A stretch of DNA of 64,000 nucleotides from UBA5336 sp964412785 (GCA_964412785.1 CAYPQD010000001.1:124001-188000); one strand, 5' to 3'. Positions 48,358 to 56,740 are shown, counted from the first letter of the stretch. The notes: generated by a model not told the origin, from the sequence alone. Program-made: numbers and translations.

Positions 48358-49937
48358 TCGAGGCCCTGGTGATGCTCGCGCCGGGCTGGGCGATCGCCCA
48401 TGCTGCGGTGCTCCTTGTGGTGGTGCCCATGCTGGCCGCGCCGGTCATGGTGTTCGTGCCGAACGGGCGGTTTGCCTGGATCGTATCGATTGCGGTCACC
48501 GCGGCGAGCCTGCTGTTTGCGCTCATCCTGCTGGGTCTCGTCTCGGCCGACACCGCAACCATCCGGGCGATTGCGGAACGCGGGATCGACCCGAACCTGA
48601 CGGCGCCGGGCGTGGTTTCCTATGCCCTTGGCGGCTGGGCCCCGCCGGTCGGGATCGAGTTCCGGGTCGATGCCCTAAACGTCATGATCCTGCTGCTGGT
48701 GACAGCGATCGCCCTGCTGGCGGCGGTGTTCTCCTGGCCGACGGTCTCGGCGGAGGTGCGCCATGAAAAGCACCCGATGTTCTATGGCGCCTATCTGCTC
48801 TGCGTGGCTGGCCTTGCCGGCGTGGCGATCACAGGCGACGCCTTCAACCTCTTCGTCTTCCTGGAGATTTCCTCGATTTCGACCTATGTGCTGGTTGCCC
48901 TCGGCCTGAAACGCGACCGGCGGGCCCTGGCGGCGGCGTTCAACTATCTGATCATGGGCACGATTGGCGCGACCTTCTTCGTGATCGGCGTCGGCTTCCT
49001 CTATGCAGCTACGGGGACGCTCAACATGGCGGACCTGGCGGTCCGGCTGGAGGGGCAGGCGGGCAACCGGGCCGTGCAGGCGGGCTTTGCCTTCATCGTC
49101 GTCGGCCTCGGGCTGAAGGCGGCGATGTGGCCGCTGCACCAATGGCTGCCTAACGCCTATGCCTATGCGCCGAGTTTTGTGACGGTGTTCCTGTCGGCGA
49201 CGGCGACCAAGGTCGCGCTGTATGCGCTGATCCGCTTCCTGTTCAGCGTGTTCTCACCGGACTTCGCGTTCGAGACGGCGAGCTTCGGCCTGATCTTCGC
49301 GCCGCTCGGCATCATCGCCATGGTCGCGTGCTCCTTCCAGGCGGTGTTCCAGGTTGATGTCCGCCGGATGCTTGCCTATTCCTCGGTCGCCCAGGTCGGC
49401 TACATGCTGCTCGGCGTGTCCATCGGCACAGAGGCCGGTCTGACGGCGGGGCTGTTCCACCTGCTCAATCATGGCCTGATGAAAGGGGCGCTGTTCATGG
49501 CGGTTGCCGGGGTGGTGCTCGCCTATCAGGGCACGACCCTGAAGGATTTCGCCGGGCTTGGCCGGTCGGCGCCGTGGACGACCAGTGCGCTTGCGATTGC
49601 GGCGCTATCGCTCATCGGGGTGCCGCTTACGGCCGGCTTCCAGTCGAAATTCGCATTGATCGCGGCGGCCCAGTCAGCCGGCTGGTGGTGGGCAGCCCTG
49701 CTTGTGGTGTTCTCTTCCGTCCTGGCGGTGATCTATATGGGCCGGCTGCTTGAGGCGATCTTCTTCAGGCCGCCGGTCAATCCGCGCAAGGTTCGCAAGG
49801 AAGCGCCGCTCCTGATCCTCCTGCCATTGTGGGTTCTGGCGCTTGCCAATCTCTGGATCGGCGTGGATGCCTCGCCAACGCTTGACCTGGCAAGAGCGGC
49901 GGCAGACAGCGTGTTTCCGAACGGGGTGGCGCCATGA
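48354..49937 (+). CDS. mrpD: Mrp-type antiporter subunit D (NuoL/M/N-like), first copy
   Basis: This 527-residue proton-translocating membrane subunit has about 14 helices, homologous to NuoL/M/N. Key features are FLEISSISTYVLVALGLKRD, with the conserved helix-5 Glu, and GLGLKAAMWPLHQWLPNAYAYAP, with the conserved Lys and His. MLAYSSVAQVGYMLLG and NHGLMKGALFMAVAG follow. It overlaps mrpC and the next gene by four bases each. Confidence 0.93.
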   Translation: MIEALVMLAPGWAIAHAAVLLVVVPMLAAPVMVFVPNGRFAWIVSIAVTAASLLFALILLGLVSADTATIRAIAERGIDPNLTAPGVVSYALGGWAPPVGIEFRVDALNVMILLLVTAIALLAAVFSWPTVSAEVRHEKHPMFYGAYLLCVAGLAGVAITGDAFNLFVFLEISSISTYVLVALGLKRDRRALAAAFNYLIMGTIGATFFVIGVGFLYAATGTLNMADLAVRLEGQAGNRAVQAGFAFIVVGLGLKAAMWPLHQWLPNAYAYAPSFVTVFLSATATKVALYALIRFLFSVFSPDFAFETASFGLIFAPLGIIAMVACSFQAVFQVDVRRMLAYSSVAQVGYMLLGVSIGTEAGLTAGLFHLLNHGLMKGALFMAVAGVVLAYQGTTLKDFAGLGRSAPWTTSALAIAALSLIGVPLTAGFQSKFALIAAAQSAGWWWAALLVVFSSVLAVIYMGRLLEAIFFRPPVNPRKVRKEAPLLILLPLWVLALANLWIGVDASPTLDLARAAADSVFPNGVAP

Positions 49938-51454
49938 GCGGTGAAACGCTGATCCAGCTTGTCCTGCTGATCCCGCTGCTGACGGCCGCCGGTATCCTCA
50001 TCACCGGCCAGATGCCGAATGTGCGCGAGGCCGTCACCCTGGTTGGCGCGGCGGCGCTGTTCCTTGTGGTGCTGCTGCTTGTCGGCCGCGTCGAGGGCAT
50101 TGACGGCCCGTCCTATGTATTCGGCGAGGCGGCGCCCGGGCTTGCCTTCGCCTTCAGGCTGGAGCCGCTCGGCGCCCTGTTCGCGGTCGTTGCCAGCGGG
50201 CTGTGGATCGTCAATTCCTTCTATTCGATCGGCTATATGCGGGGGAGCAGGGAGCGCAACCAGACGCGCTTCTACATGTGTTTTGCGATCGCCCTGTTTG
50301 GCGCCATGGGTGTTGCCATGGCGGGCAATCTGTTCACGCTGTTCGTCTTCTACGAGGTGCTGACCCTCTCCACCTATCCGCTGGTTGCGCACAAGGGGGA
50401 TGAGGCGGCCGCCCGCGGTGCGCGCATCTACCTGATGACCCTGCTCGGCACGTCCATCGGCCTTTTCCTCGTGGCGGTGGTCTGGACCTGGGTGCTTGCC
50501 GGTGGGTCGACGGATTTCGTGCCGGGCGGCCTGCTTGCCGGGGCTGAGGGCCTGACACCGCTGATCGCCTCGACGCTTCTCATCCTGTTCGTGTTCGGCA
50601 TCGGCAAGGCGGCGCTGATGCCGGTCCATTTCTGGCTGCCGAACGCGATGGTGGCGCCAACGCCGGTGTCGGCCCTCCTGCATGCGGTGGCAGTCGTCAA
50701 GGCGGGCGTGTTCACGGTGCTGAAGGTTGCAGTCTACATTTTCGGGGAAGATCTGCTTAACGAAACGGCAAGCCGGGAATTCATCCTCGGCGTGGCCTGT
50801 TTCACCATTGTGACCGCCTCGCTGATCGCGATCACCAAGGACAATCTCAAGGCGCGGCTCGCCTATTCGACGGTGGCGCAGCTTGCCTATGTGACGACCG
50901 GGGCGATGCTTGCGGACGCCGCCGGCTTCATGGGCGGAGCGTTGCAGATTTCCGCCCATGCGGTCGGCAAGATCACGCTCTTCATGTGCGCCGGCGCCAT
51001 CTATGTGGCGACCGGGCTTACCAATATTTCCGATATGCGCGGCCTCGGGCGGAAGATGCCGATCGTGTTCACGGCCTTCTTCATCGCCTCGCTGTCGATC
51101 ATCGGCATCCCGCCTCTGGCCGGGGACTGGCCGAAATACGAGCTGATGCAGGGCGCCGCCGATGCCGGGCTCGACTATGTGCCGATTGTCCTGATCGTCT
51201 CCTCATTGCTCAACATTGCCTATCTCCTGCCGATCCCGATCCTCGCGCTGATGCCGCCTCCGGGGACGCCGGCGCCGGCGGAGTTCAGGCGCCCGGGCGG
51301 CGCCCCGGCGCTGACGGTGGCGGCTCCGGCGGTCACCGCCTTGTTGTGCCTGCTACTGTTCTTCTTCGTCGGCCCGATGTCCGACTTCCTCGTGCCGGCG
51401 CTCGGCGAGCGGCCGGGTGTCAGCGCAGCGCTTGCCGGCGGAGGCCAGCCATGA
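49934..51454 (+). CDS. Mrp-type antiporter NuoL/M-like subunit, second copy
   Basis: This 506-residue proton-translocating subunit has FVFYEVLTLSTYPLVAHKGD, GIGKAALMPVHFWLPNAMVAPTPVSALLHAVAVVKAG, RLAYSTVAQLAYVTTGAML and SAHAVGKITLFMCAGA. The HAVAVVKAG motif is typical of NuoL/MrpA-N and of MrpD, so it could take the role of MrpA's N-terminal half. It follows the first copy with a four-base overlap. Confidence 0.92.
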   Translation: MSGETLIQLVLLIPLLTAAGILITGQMPNVREAVTLVGAAALFLVVLLLVGRVEGIDGPSYVFGEAAPGLAFAFRLEPLGALFAVVASGLWIVNSFYSIGYMRGSRERNQTRFYMCFAIALFGAMGVAMAGNLFTLFVFYEVLTLSTYPLVAHKGDEAAARGARIYLMTLLGTSIGLFLVAVVWTWVLAGGSTDFVPGGLLAGAEGLTPLIASTLLILFVFGIGKAALMPVHFWLPNAMVAPTPVSALLHAVAVVKAGVFTVLKVAVYIFGEDLLNETASREFILGVACFTIVTASLIAITKDNLKARLAYSTVAQLAYVTTGAMLADAAGFMGGALQISAHAVGKITLFMCAGAIYVATGLTNISDMRGLGRKMPIVFTAFFIASLSIIGIPPLAGDWPKYELMQGAADAGLDYVPIVLIVSSLLNIAYLLPIPILALMPPPGTPAPAEFRRPGGAPALTVAAPAVTALLCLLLFFFVGPMSDFLVPALGERPGVSAALAGGGQP

Positions 51455-51831
51455 GCGACCAGAAACCCCCCGTGCGGGATACGAGTGGCCGGTTTGTCCG
51501 GGTCGAGGAGCCGGAAAACAAGGGCGACGACACGGTGCACCCGATGGCGCGTGTGCTGTTCGGCTGGACCGAGATGCGCGGCATGGGGACGGTTATCTTC
51601 TTCGGGCTGCTCGCCCTGTCGGTGGCCCTGATCATTCTCGACCTCGCGATCGATCGTCATGAGTATATCGGGTTCACCGATGCCACCGGCTTTTTCGGCT
51701 TCTGGGGCTTTGGTGCGTTTGCCCTGGCGGTGCTGTCGGGATGGCCGCTGGGCAGGCTGCTGCGCCGGGACGAGGATTTCTATGGCGAGGCGGACACCCG
51801 CCCGGCCGATACCGACGAGGACGCGTCATGA
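51451..51831 (+). CDS. small membrane protein embedded in the Mrp operon
   Basis: This 126-residue protein was not recognised as any standard Mrp subunit. Residues 1-45 are polar and may be cytoplasmic (DTSGRFVRVEEPENKGDD). Two hydrophobic segments follow at about 50-68 and 78-100, separated by RHEYIGFTDATGFF. The acidic tail is FYGEADTRPADTDEDAS. It overlaps both flanking NuoL/M-like genes by four bases, so it is translated with them and is probably an accessory subunit. Confidence 0.8.
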   Translation: MSDQKPPVRDTSGRFVRVEEPENKGDDTVHPMARVLFGWTEMRGMGTVIFFGLLALSVALIILDLAIDRHEYIGFTDATGFFGFWGFGAFALAVLSGWPLGRLLRRDEDFYGEADTRPADTDEDAS

Positions 51832-53603
51832 GCGGGCTGCTCGCCAGTCTCAGCCCGGGCCTTATGCTGGTCGTGTTGGGGCTCATTCTGACCACAATCC
51901 CGCTGCGGCGGGTGCGCCATGGGGTGATGGTGGCTGCGCCGATTGCAGGCATGGTGATGCTGTCACTGGCTGACCGCAATGCCGACCTTGCGATTGCCAG
52001 CGTGCTCGGCCTCGACCTTGTGGTTTATCGGGTAGACAGCCTGAATTTCGTGTTTGCGCTGGCCTTTCTGATCGCGGCGCTGCTGAACAGCATTTATGCA
52101 CTGCATACTGACGATCGCCTGCAGGACGGCATGGCGCTGTCCTATGCCGGGGCTGCGATCGCGGCATCAACCGCCGGCGACCTGATGACCCTGTTTATCT
52201 TCTGGGAAGTGACGGCGGTCACTTCGGTCTTCATGATCCTGCGCGCGGGCACGAAAGCGGCCTACCAGGCGTCGATGCGATATCTCGCGGTTCAGGTCCT
52301 GTCCGGCGTGCTGCTGCTTGACGGGATCGCCTATGTCTACAAGGCGACCGGCGACATCAGCCTGGAGGCGTTCACCAGTCTGCAGGACCCCGGCGCTCTG
52401 TTGATCTTCCTCGCCTTCGGGATCAAGGCGGCTTTTCCCTTCCTGCACAACTGGCTGCAGGACGCCTATCCGAAGGCGACGGTGGTCGGCGCCGTCGTGC
52501 TCTCGGCGTTCACGACCAAACTCGCCGTCTACGCCTTTGCGCGCCTGTTCCCGGGATTTGAGATCCTGATCTGGATCGGAGCGGTGATGACCGTGTTCCC
52601 GGTCTTCTTCGCGGTCATAGAGAATGACCTGCGCAAGGTGCTGTCCTACAGCCTCAACAACCAGGTCGGCTTCATGATCTGTGCGATCGGTGTGGCCGAT
52701 GTCGCCGAGAAGTATGGACGGATCGCCCTGAACGGGGCGGCGGCGCACGCCTTCGTGCACATCATCTACAAGGCACTCCTGTTCATGAGCATGGGGGCGG
52801 TGCTTTACCGGACCGGCACGTCGAAGGCCAGTGAGCTGGGCGGGCTCTACCGCTCGATGCCCTGGACGGCGCTGTTCTGTATCATCGGGGCGGCATCGAT
52901 CTCTGCCTTCCCGCTGTTCTCGGGCTTTGTCGCCAAGTCCCTGACCATGAGCGCCGTCGCGCATGAGGGCTATGTGATTGTGTGGCTGATGCTTCTGTTC
53001 GCTTCGGCGGGCGTTCTGGAGCATTCGGGGATCAAGATCCCGTATTTCGCCTTCTTCGGCCATGATAGCGGGCGGCGGGTCGAAGAGGCGCCGTTCAACA
53101 TGCTTCTGGCCATGGGGCTGGCGGCGGCGCTGTGCATTCTGGTCGGCCTGCCCGTGACCACCGGCTATGGCTATGGCTGGCTTTATTCGATCCTGCCTTA
53201 CACTCTGGACCCGAGCGGCAACCCGCTGAACTACCAGCCCTACACTCTGGGTCATATCCTGACGCAGATGCAGCTTCTTATGCTCGCCGCGTTCGCCTTC
53301 GTGCTGCTGAAGCGCCTGTCGCTTTACCCGCCGGAGCGGCCGGGTGTCATTCTCGACTTCGACTGGACCTATCGCCGGGTCGGCTATGGCTTTGCCAGAT
53401 GGTCCGGGGCGGTCTGGGCGAAGGCCGGACCGGCGGTCACGGTCTTTTTCACTAAGCTTGGCGCGCGCGGCTATGACCGGATCGAGGCGACGTTCTCACC
53501 GAGGGGTATCCTCTCGCGAGGTGGGCTGACCGGCTCAATGGCGATATGGACCGCAGTGCTACTGGGACTGGTGCTACTACTTTCGTTTATTTCCATCGCA
53601 TGA
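51828..53603 (+). CDS. Mrp-type antiporter NuoL/M-like subunit, third copy
   Basis: This 591-residue proton-translocating subunit has FIFWEVTAVTSVFMILRAG with the helix-5 Glu and GIKAAFPFLHNWLQDAYPKAT with the Lys/His. KVLSYSLNNQVGFMICAIG and HAFVHIIYKALLFMSMGAV follow. The C-terminal extension (about 490-591) includes an amphipathic region resembling the lateral helix of NuoL. It ends the operon; a 136-base gap precedes mucR. Confidence 0.92.
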   Translation: MSGLLASLSPGLMLVVLGLILTTIPLRRVRHGVMVAAPIAGMVMLSLADRNADLAIASVLGLDLVVYRVDSLNFVFALAFLIAALLNSIYALHTDDRLQDGMALSYAGAAIAASTAGDLMTLFIFWEVTAVTSVFMILRAGTKAAYQASMRYLAVQVLSGVLLLDGIAYVYKATGDISLEAFTSLQDPGALLIFLAFGIKAAFPFLHNWLQDAYPKATVVGAVVLSAFTTKLAVYAFARLFPGFEILIWIGAVMTVFPVFFAVIENDLRKVLSYSLNNQVGFMICAIGVADVAEKYGRIALNGAAAHAFVHIIYKALLFMSMGAVLYRTGTSKASELGGLYRSMPWTALFCIIGAASISAFPLFSGFVAKSLTMSAVAHEGYVIVWLMLLFASAGVLEHSGIKIPYFAFFGHDSGRRVEEAPFNMLLAMGLAAALCILVGLPVTTGYGYGWLYSILPYTLDPSGNPLNYQPYTLGHILTQMQLLMLAAFAFVLLKRLSLYPPERPGVILDFDWTYRRVGYGFARWSGAVWAKAGPAVTVFFTKLGARGYDRIEATFSPRGILSRGGLTGSMAIWTAVLLGLVLLLSFISIA

Positions 53604-53739
53604 ACTGAGATTTTGGCACATTACCACTCCGTCAATTGCAGTGGCGGGTGACTTCCGCTGCATTTGCCCTGTTTACACGGTGTGTTGCTCTATCCTACGC
53701 CCGTCAGCACCTTATGGGGAACGGGAGGTTGCGTATTCG

Positions 53740-54150
53740 ATGGAAAGACAAAATGAACTTGGCAACGCTGAAATGATGCGTCTGGCGGTGGAAATCGTTT
53801 CAGCCTACGTCGGAAACAATCCTGTACAGAGCACTGAGTTGCCGACTTTGATCCGTGATGTTCACGGCACCTTACTCTCGATCGGCGATACCGATGATCC
53901 CGAGCCAGAACTGAAGCCGGCCATCGCGATCAAGAAATCGGTGACGGATGACCACATCATCTGCCTCGAGGACGGAAAGAAGTTCAAATCTCTGAAGCGT
54001 CATCTGCGGGCCAAGTATGACATGTCCCCGGAAGACTACCGTGAGAAGTGGGGCCTTCCCGCGGACTATCCCATGGTCGCCCCGAGCTATGCGCGCCAGC
54101 GTTCCGAACTCGCCCGCCGCATGGGTCTCGGCCAGGGCAAGAAACCCTGA
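53740..54150 (+). CDS. MucR/Ros-family zinc-finger transcriptional regulator
   Basis: This 136-residue regulator has the MucR/Ros layout. An N-terminal oligomerisation region covers 8-60. The DNA-binding part includes HIICLEDGKKFKSLKRHLRAKYDMSPEDYREKW (about 72-104) and GLPADYPMVAPSYARQRS. MucR proteins are heterochromatin-like silencers and cell-cycle regulators in alphaproteobacteria. The metal site is degenerate: C75 is followed by D78 rather than Cys, and H88 by K92 rather than His. The ATG at 53740 follows GGGAGG at 11 bases, slightly far. Confidence 0.9.
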   Translation: MERQNELGNAEMMRLAVEIVSAYVGNNPVQSTELPTLIRDVHGTLLSIGDTDDPEPELKPAIAIKKSVTDDHIICLEDGKKFKSLKRHLRAKYDMSPEDYREKWGLPADYPMVAPSYARQRSELARRMGLGQGKKP

Positions 54151-54182
54151 CAGAGACTGTCGCCAAAACACTTCAGGACCAT

Positions 54183-54214
54183 AATGGCGGGGCCGGACAG
54201 CGCCCCGCCATTTT
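54183..54214 (+). terminator. Rho-independent terminator after mucR
   Basis: AATGGCGGGG (54183-54192) pairs perfectly with CCCCGCCATT (54203-54212) around a ten-base loop and runs into TTTT. It lies 33 bases after the mucR stop. Confidence 0.8.
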
Positions 54215-54216
54215 CT

Positions 54217-54241
54217 GTTAAAGCGTGACGCTTGATTCGCA
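54217..54241 (+). promoter_or_regulatory. shared intergenic motif with TTAA and GANTC, copy 2
   Basis: GTTAAAGCGTGACG followed by CTTGATTCGCA is the partner of the motif at 35370-35394. AAGCG-TGA-CGCTT is an inverted repeat with a three-base centre. It combines a TTAA with a GATTC (GANTC type) and lies 52 bases before the PAS_5 start. Confidence 0.5.
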
Positions 54242-54242
54242 T

Positions 54243-54283
54243 CCCCAAATCACGCCAATCCTTGATCAAACCAGAATTTGGGG
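54243..54283 (+). promoter_or_regulatory. inverted repeat upstream of the PAS_5 gene
   Basis: CCCCAAAT (54243-54250) and ATTTGGGG (54276-54283) are perfect inverted arms, with the palindrome TTGATCAA (54262-54269) between them. The right arm ends ten bases before the ATG and covers the only G-rich candidate ribosome-binding stretch. It may be an operator or an RNA hairpin that masks translation. Confidence 0.4.
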
Positions 54284-54292
54284 TGGCTGAGA

Positions 54293-54781
54293 ATGACACC
54301 AGAACGGGTCAACATGGGTGAACTGCCTGAACACCGCGCATTGATCGCCTATTGGCACCATTGTGCCGATTCCGCCGGACGCGTCTCGCGCCGCGCGTTC
54401 GATCCCGGTCATGTACGCGCCCAGCTCGCCAGGCTGTCCCTGATCGAATGCCTTCCGGGGCGCGCGCCGCGTGTCCGCCTGATCGGGTCGGAACTGATCG
54501 GCGCCATCGGGCAGGACCTGCGCGGTGAAGCGCTCGGCAATGTGCCGGCGGCCTGGCAAGGTATCCTCGGGGCCGGGCTGGATGAGGCAAGGGCGGCGCG
54601 CTGCCCGGTGGCCGGACTGTCGGACGGGGCGCCGGGCGGGCGGCTTCACGTCTGGCTGCGCCTGCCCCTGTGGGATGAGGCTGGCGGTAACAGGCTGGTG
54701 CTCTGCCATGACTGCTTTGTTCCGGCGCCATCCCTGATCGGCCAAGAGCGGCGGTTCCTGAACACTGCCGTCGCGGCCTGA
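54293..54781 (+). CDS. PAS_5 (DUF1457-type) domain protein
   Basis: This 162-residue protein of the PAS_5 family is common in alphaproteobacteria, with LPEHRALIAYWHHCADSAGRVSRRAFDP, LSLIECLPGRAPRVRLIGSELIGAIGQDLRGEALGNV and LHVWLRLPLWDEAGGNRLVLCHDCFVPA. It is a free-standing sensory-type domain without an output module. Its ligand is unknown. The start at 54293 is preferred over the TTG at 54278, which lies in the inverted repeat. Confidence 0.78.
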   Translation: MTPERVNMGELPEHRALIAYWHHCADSAGRVSRRAFDPGHVRAQLARLSLIECLPGRAPRVRLIGSELIGAIGQDLRGEALGNVPAAWQGILGAGLDEARAARCPVAGLSDGAPGGRLHVWLRLPLWDEAGGNRLVLCHDCFVPAPSLIGQERRFLNTAVAA

Positions 54782-54957
54782 TCCACGATCTGACCAAAGT
54801 CGCTCATTAAATCTTAAATGGGCGCCAACAGTCTAGCTCGACTGGGCGTCGTGAGCAGTATTGGCAAAGCATTGGCGGACTTCCGATAATAGGAAATCAA
54901 TCCTACAGCTTGTCCTGCAGGCTACGCTCATCGTGTGTTCAGAGGAGGAGAGGGCTT

Positions 54958-55299
54958 TTGACACACATCAGCGACCTGCAGGATGCAGAAGACGCGCGTT
55001 TCGCCGCCAGCCTGACGGCCTATGCGCTCGGACTGACCCATGATGCGATCCTGGCGAGCGGGCGTGGTACGCCAGCAGAAGCCTATGCCCGCCAGATTGC
55101 CATGTATCTCAGCCATGTCGGCTACGGCATGAGCCTGGCCCGGGTCGCACGGGCCTTCAAGCGCGACCGCTCCACCGTGGCCCATGCCTGTCACGTGGTC
55201 GAGGATCGGCGCGATGACGAGGATTTCGACCGGTGGGTGGAGCGCCTGGAAGACGGGCTGCGCACGGCGCGCACGCTGCATCGGGCGCGGGCGGCATGA
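54958..55299 (+). CDS. orphan DnaA domain-IV-like DNA-binding protein
   Basis: This 113-residue protein is built on the DnaA C-terminal DNA-binding domain. ARQIAMYLSHVGYGMSLARVARAFKRDRSTVAHACHVVEDRRDD (about 44-87) carries the DnaA-box recognition motif RDRSTVAHA in place of the usual RDHTTVLHA. The ATPase domains of DnaA are absent. The start is TTG at 54958, supported by GGAGGAG about eight bases upstream. It overlaps the DUF6456 gene by four bases (ATGA), so the two are coupled. It could bind DnaA-box-like sites and act as a transcription factor. Confidence 0.85.
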   Translation: MTHISDLQDAEDARFAASLTAYALGLTHDAILASGRGTPAEAYARQIAMYLSHVGYGMSLARVARAFKRDRSTVAHACHVVEDRRDDEDFDRWVERLEDGLRTARTLHRARAA

Positions 55300-55997
55300 T
55301 GGCGCAGCCGGCCGCACCTGCCGCCCGCCTCCTTCGTGTCCTGGCGCGCGGTGGCCGCCTCGTGCGGCGCAGCGGCGCGTTTGAGGTTTACCGCTCCGAG
55401 GATTTCCGGGGCGGGCCGGTCGGCCGGCTCGCGTCGCCTGCGGCAGAGGACCTGATCGCCCGCGGCCGGCTGGCCGAGGCCGTCGACGGCCGGGGATATT
55501 GCTGGCAGGGGCCTGCGCCCAAGGCGCCGCCAGGCCGGCTTGCGCCGCCCGTCCTGCCGCAGACCTTCCGCCGCAATGCCGGCGCGCACCGGCGCCGCGC
55601 CCTCGATATCGCGCTTGACGCTGCGGCAGAGGCGCACGCGGGCGCTCCGCTGCTGGCGGCAGCGAACCGTCTGGCGGCGGACCTGGAGCGGGCTGCCGCC
55701 GTGCAATCGGTGACGATGCGGTGGGATGCGGCCGGTGCTGTTGATGGCGGCGGGGCCGAGCGCGCCGGCACGCCGCTGGCCGCCTCGGCGGATGCCCGAA
55801 GGCGCCTGACCGGCGTGCACACGCATGTGGGCGAGCGGCGCTGGCGCCTCCTCGCCGACCTCGTCCTTCATGAGATGTCGCTCACTGCGCTGGCCGCATC
55901 ATACGGCCTTCGCCAGGACCGGGCCCTTGCGGAAGCCCGCGCTGCACTTGAGGCTCTCGCCGAGGCCTATGACCGGGCCGTGCGCGGCGAGCGCTGA
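55296..55997 (+). CDS. DUF6456 domain protein
   Basis: This 233-residue Ala/Arg-rich protein has a C-terminal DUF6456 helical region (about 155-233). It reads RRRLTGVHTHVGERRWRLLADLVLHEMSLTALAASYGLRQDRALAEARAALEAL, which looks like a DNA-binding helix-turn-helix. The N-terminal half has RLLRVLARGGRLVRRSGAFEVY, which may be a winged-helix segment. It overlaps the DnaA-like gene upstream and was recognised only at domain level. The pair probably work together. Confidence 0.75.
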   Translation: MMAQPAAPAARLLRVLARGGRLVRRSGAFEVYRSEDFRGGPVGRLASPAAEDLIARGRLAEAVDGRGYCWQGPAPKAPPGRLAPPVLPQTFRRNAGAHRRRALDIALDAAAEAHAGAPLLAAANRLAADLERAAAVQSVTMRWDAAGAVDGGGAERAGTPLAASADARRRLTGVHTHVGERRWRLLADLVLHEMSLTALAASYGLRQDRALAEARAALEALAEAYDRAVRGER

Positions 55998-56159
55998 AGC
56001 ACGGGTCATTCGTTTCGCTCCAGATCGGCGGTTCCCAACCCCGCTTTGGGTCAAGGACCGATAGCAAACACCTCCGTCTGCGCGTGATATCAGGATGCCT
56101 GGACCCAAAACCAAGCCTTGCGGCGCGAGGCCGGATGCGACCGCGCCTCATCGTTTATG

Positions 56160-56207
56160 CGCGGTAATCGCAGATGGGTCCTCATTTGCGCAAACGGGTA
56201 TAGTACC
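56160..56207 (-). repeat. dispersed intergenic repeat, partial copy B'
   Basis: On the minus strand GGTACTATACCCGTTTGCGC, then AAATGAGGACCCATCTGCG. This aligns with the first half of the repeat at 23072-23144. It lies in the 326-base gap 55998-56323, which also holds TTTGGGTC (56045-56052) and its reverse complement GACCCAAA (56102-56109) but no gene. Confidence 0.5.
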
Positions 56208-56248
56208 AAGCTGCATGGATCGGAACCGATCCACGCAGCGCTTGGCAA

Positions 56249-56318
56249 GCGCGACTGCGCGTCGGCGCTAATGCGCTGGATGCGCAGATGAGTCCTCATC
56301 TGCGCACACTGGTATAAA
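56249..56318 (-). repeat. dispersed intergenic repeat, copy B
   Basis: On the minus strand TTTATACCAGTGTGCGCAGA, then TGAGGACTCATCTGCGC and GCGCCGACGCGCAGTCGCGC. It matches copy A (23072-23144) block for block and lies in the same orientation as B'. It ends six bases from the stop of sufE. Confidence 0.7.
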
Positions 56319-56323
56319 GCGTT

Positions 56324-56740
56324 TCAGGTCTGCGTCATGGCGTCGGACTTCAGACGCGCGATCATTGAGGCAAGGCCGTTGGAGCGCTGTGCAGTCAGGG
56401 CGCCGGTGACGCCGATATCGCGGAAGAAGGCTTCAGCGTCGAACTGGCCAACCTCCGCCGGGGTCGCGCCGGTATAAAGGCGGGTGAGGATGGCAATCAG
56501 GCCGGAGACGATCACAGCGTCGGACTCAGCCCGGAGGGTCATTGTCCCGTCCGGCGCCGCTTCCGTGACCATCCAGACCTGGGAGGCACAACCGCGAACG
56601 CGGGTCTCGTCGGTTTTTTCATTGGGGTGCAGCGGCGGGTTGGCCCGGCCGAGATCTATGATGTGGGCATAGCGCGCTTCCCAGTCGTCGAGGAAGTCGA
56701 ATTCACTGCTGAGGTCTCTGGCCGATGTCTGAATTCCCAT
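56324..56740 (-). CDS. sufE: cysteine desulfurase sulfur acceptor SufE
   Basis: SufE accepts persulfide sulfur from SufS for Fe-S cluster assembly. This 138-residue protein has the acceptor cysteine in VRGCASQVWM at Cys51, the same position as in E. coli SufE. It also has DFLDDWEARYAHIIDLG and GLIAILTRLYTGATPAEV. The rest of the suf operon is not here, so sufE is unlinked from its partners, as is common in alphaproteobacteria. Confidence 0.95.
   Translation of the reverse strand: MGIQTSARDLSSEFDFLDDWEARYAHIIDLGRANPPLHPNEKTDETRVRGCASQVWMVTEAAPDGTMTLRAESDAVIVSGLIAILTRLYTGATPAEVGQFDAEAFFRDIGVTGALTAQRSNGLASMIARLKSDAMTQT

Noticed and set aside
52167..53255. Minus-strand 362-residue open frame opposite the last Mrp gene
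   Set aside because: It is His/Arg/Asp/Gln-rich and without motifs; it is the complement of membrane-helix codons.
53664..53696. Promoter upstream of mucR (TTGCCC or TTTACA with TATCCT)
   Set aside because: The spacings are 21 and 13 bases, neither of which fits a normal promoter, so it was not listed.
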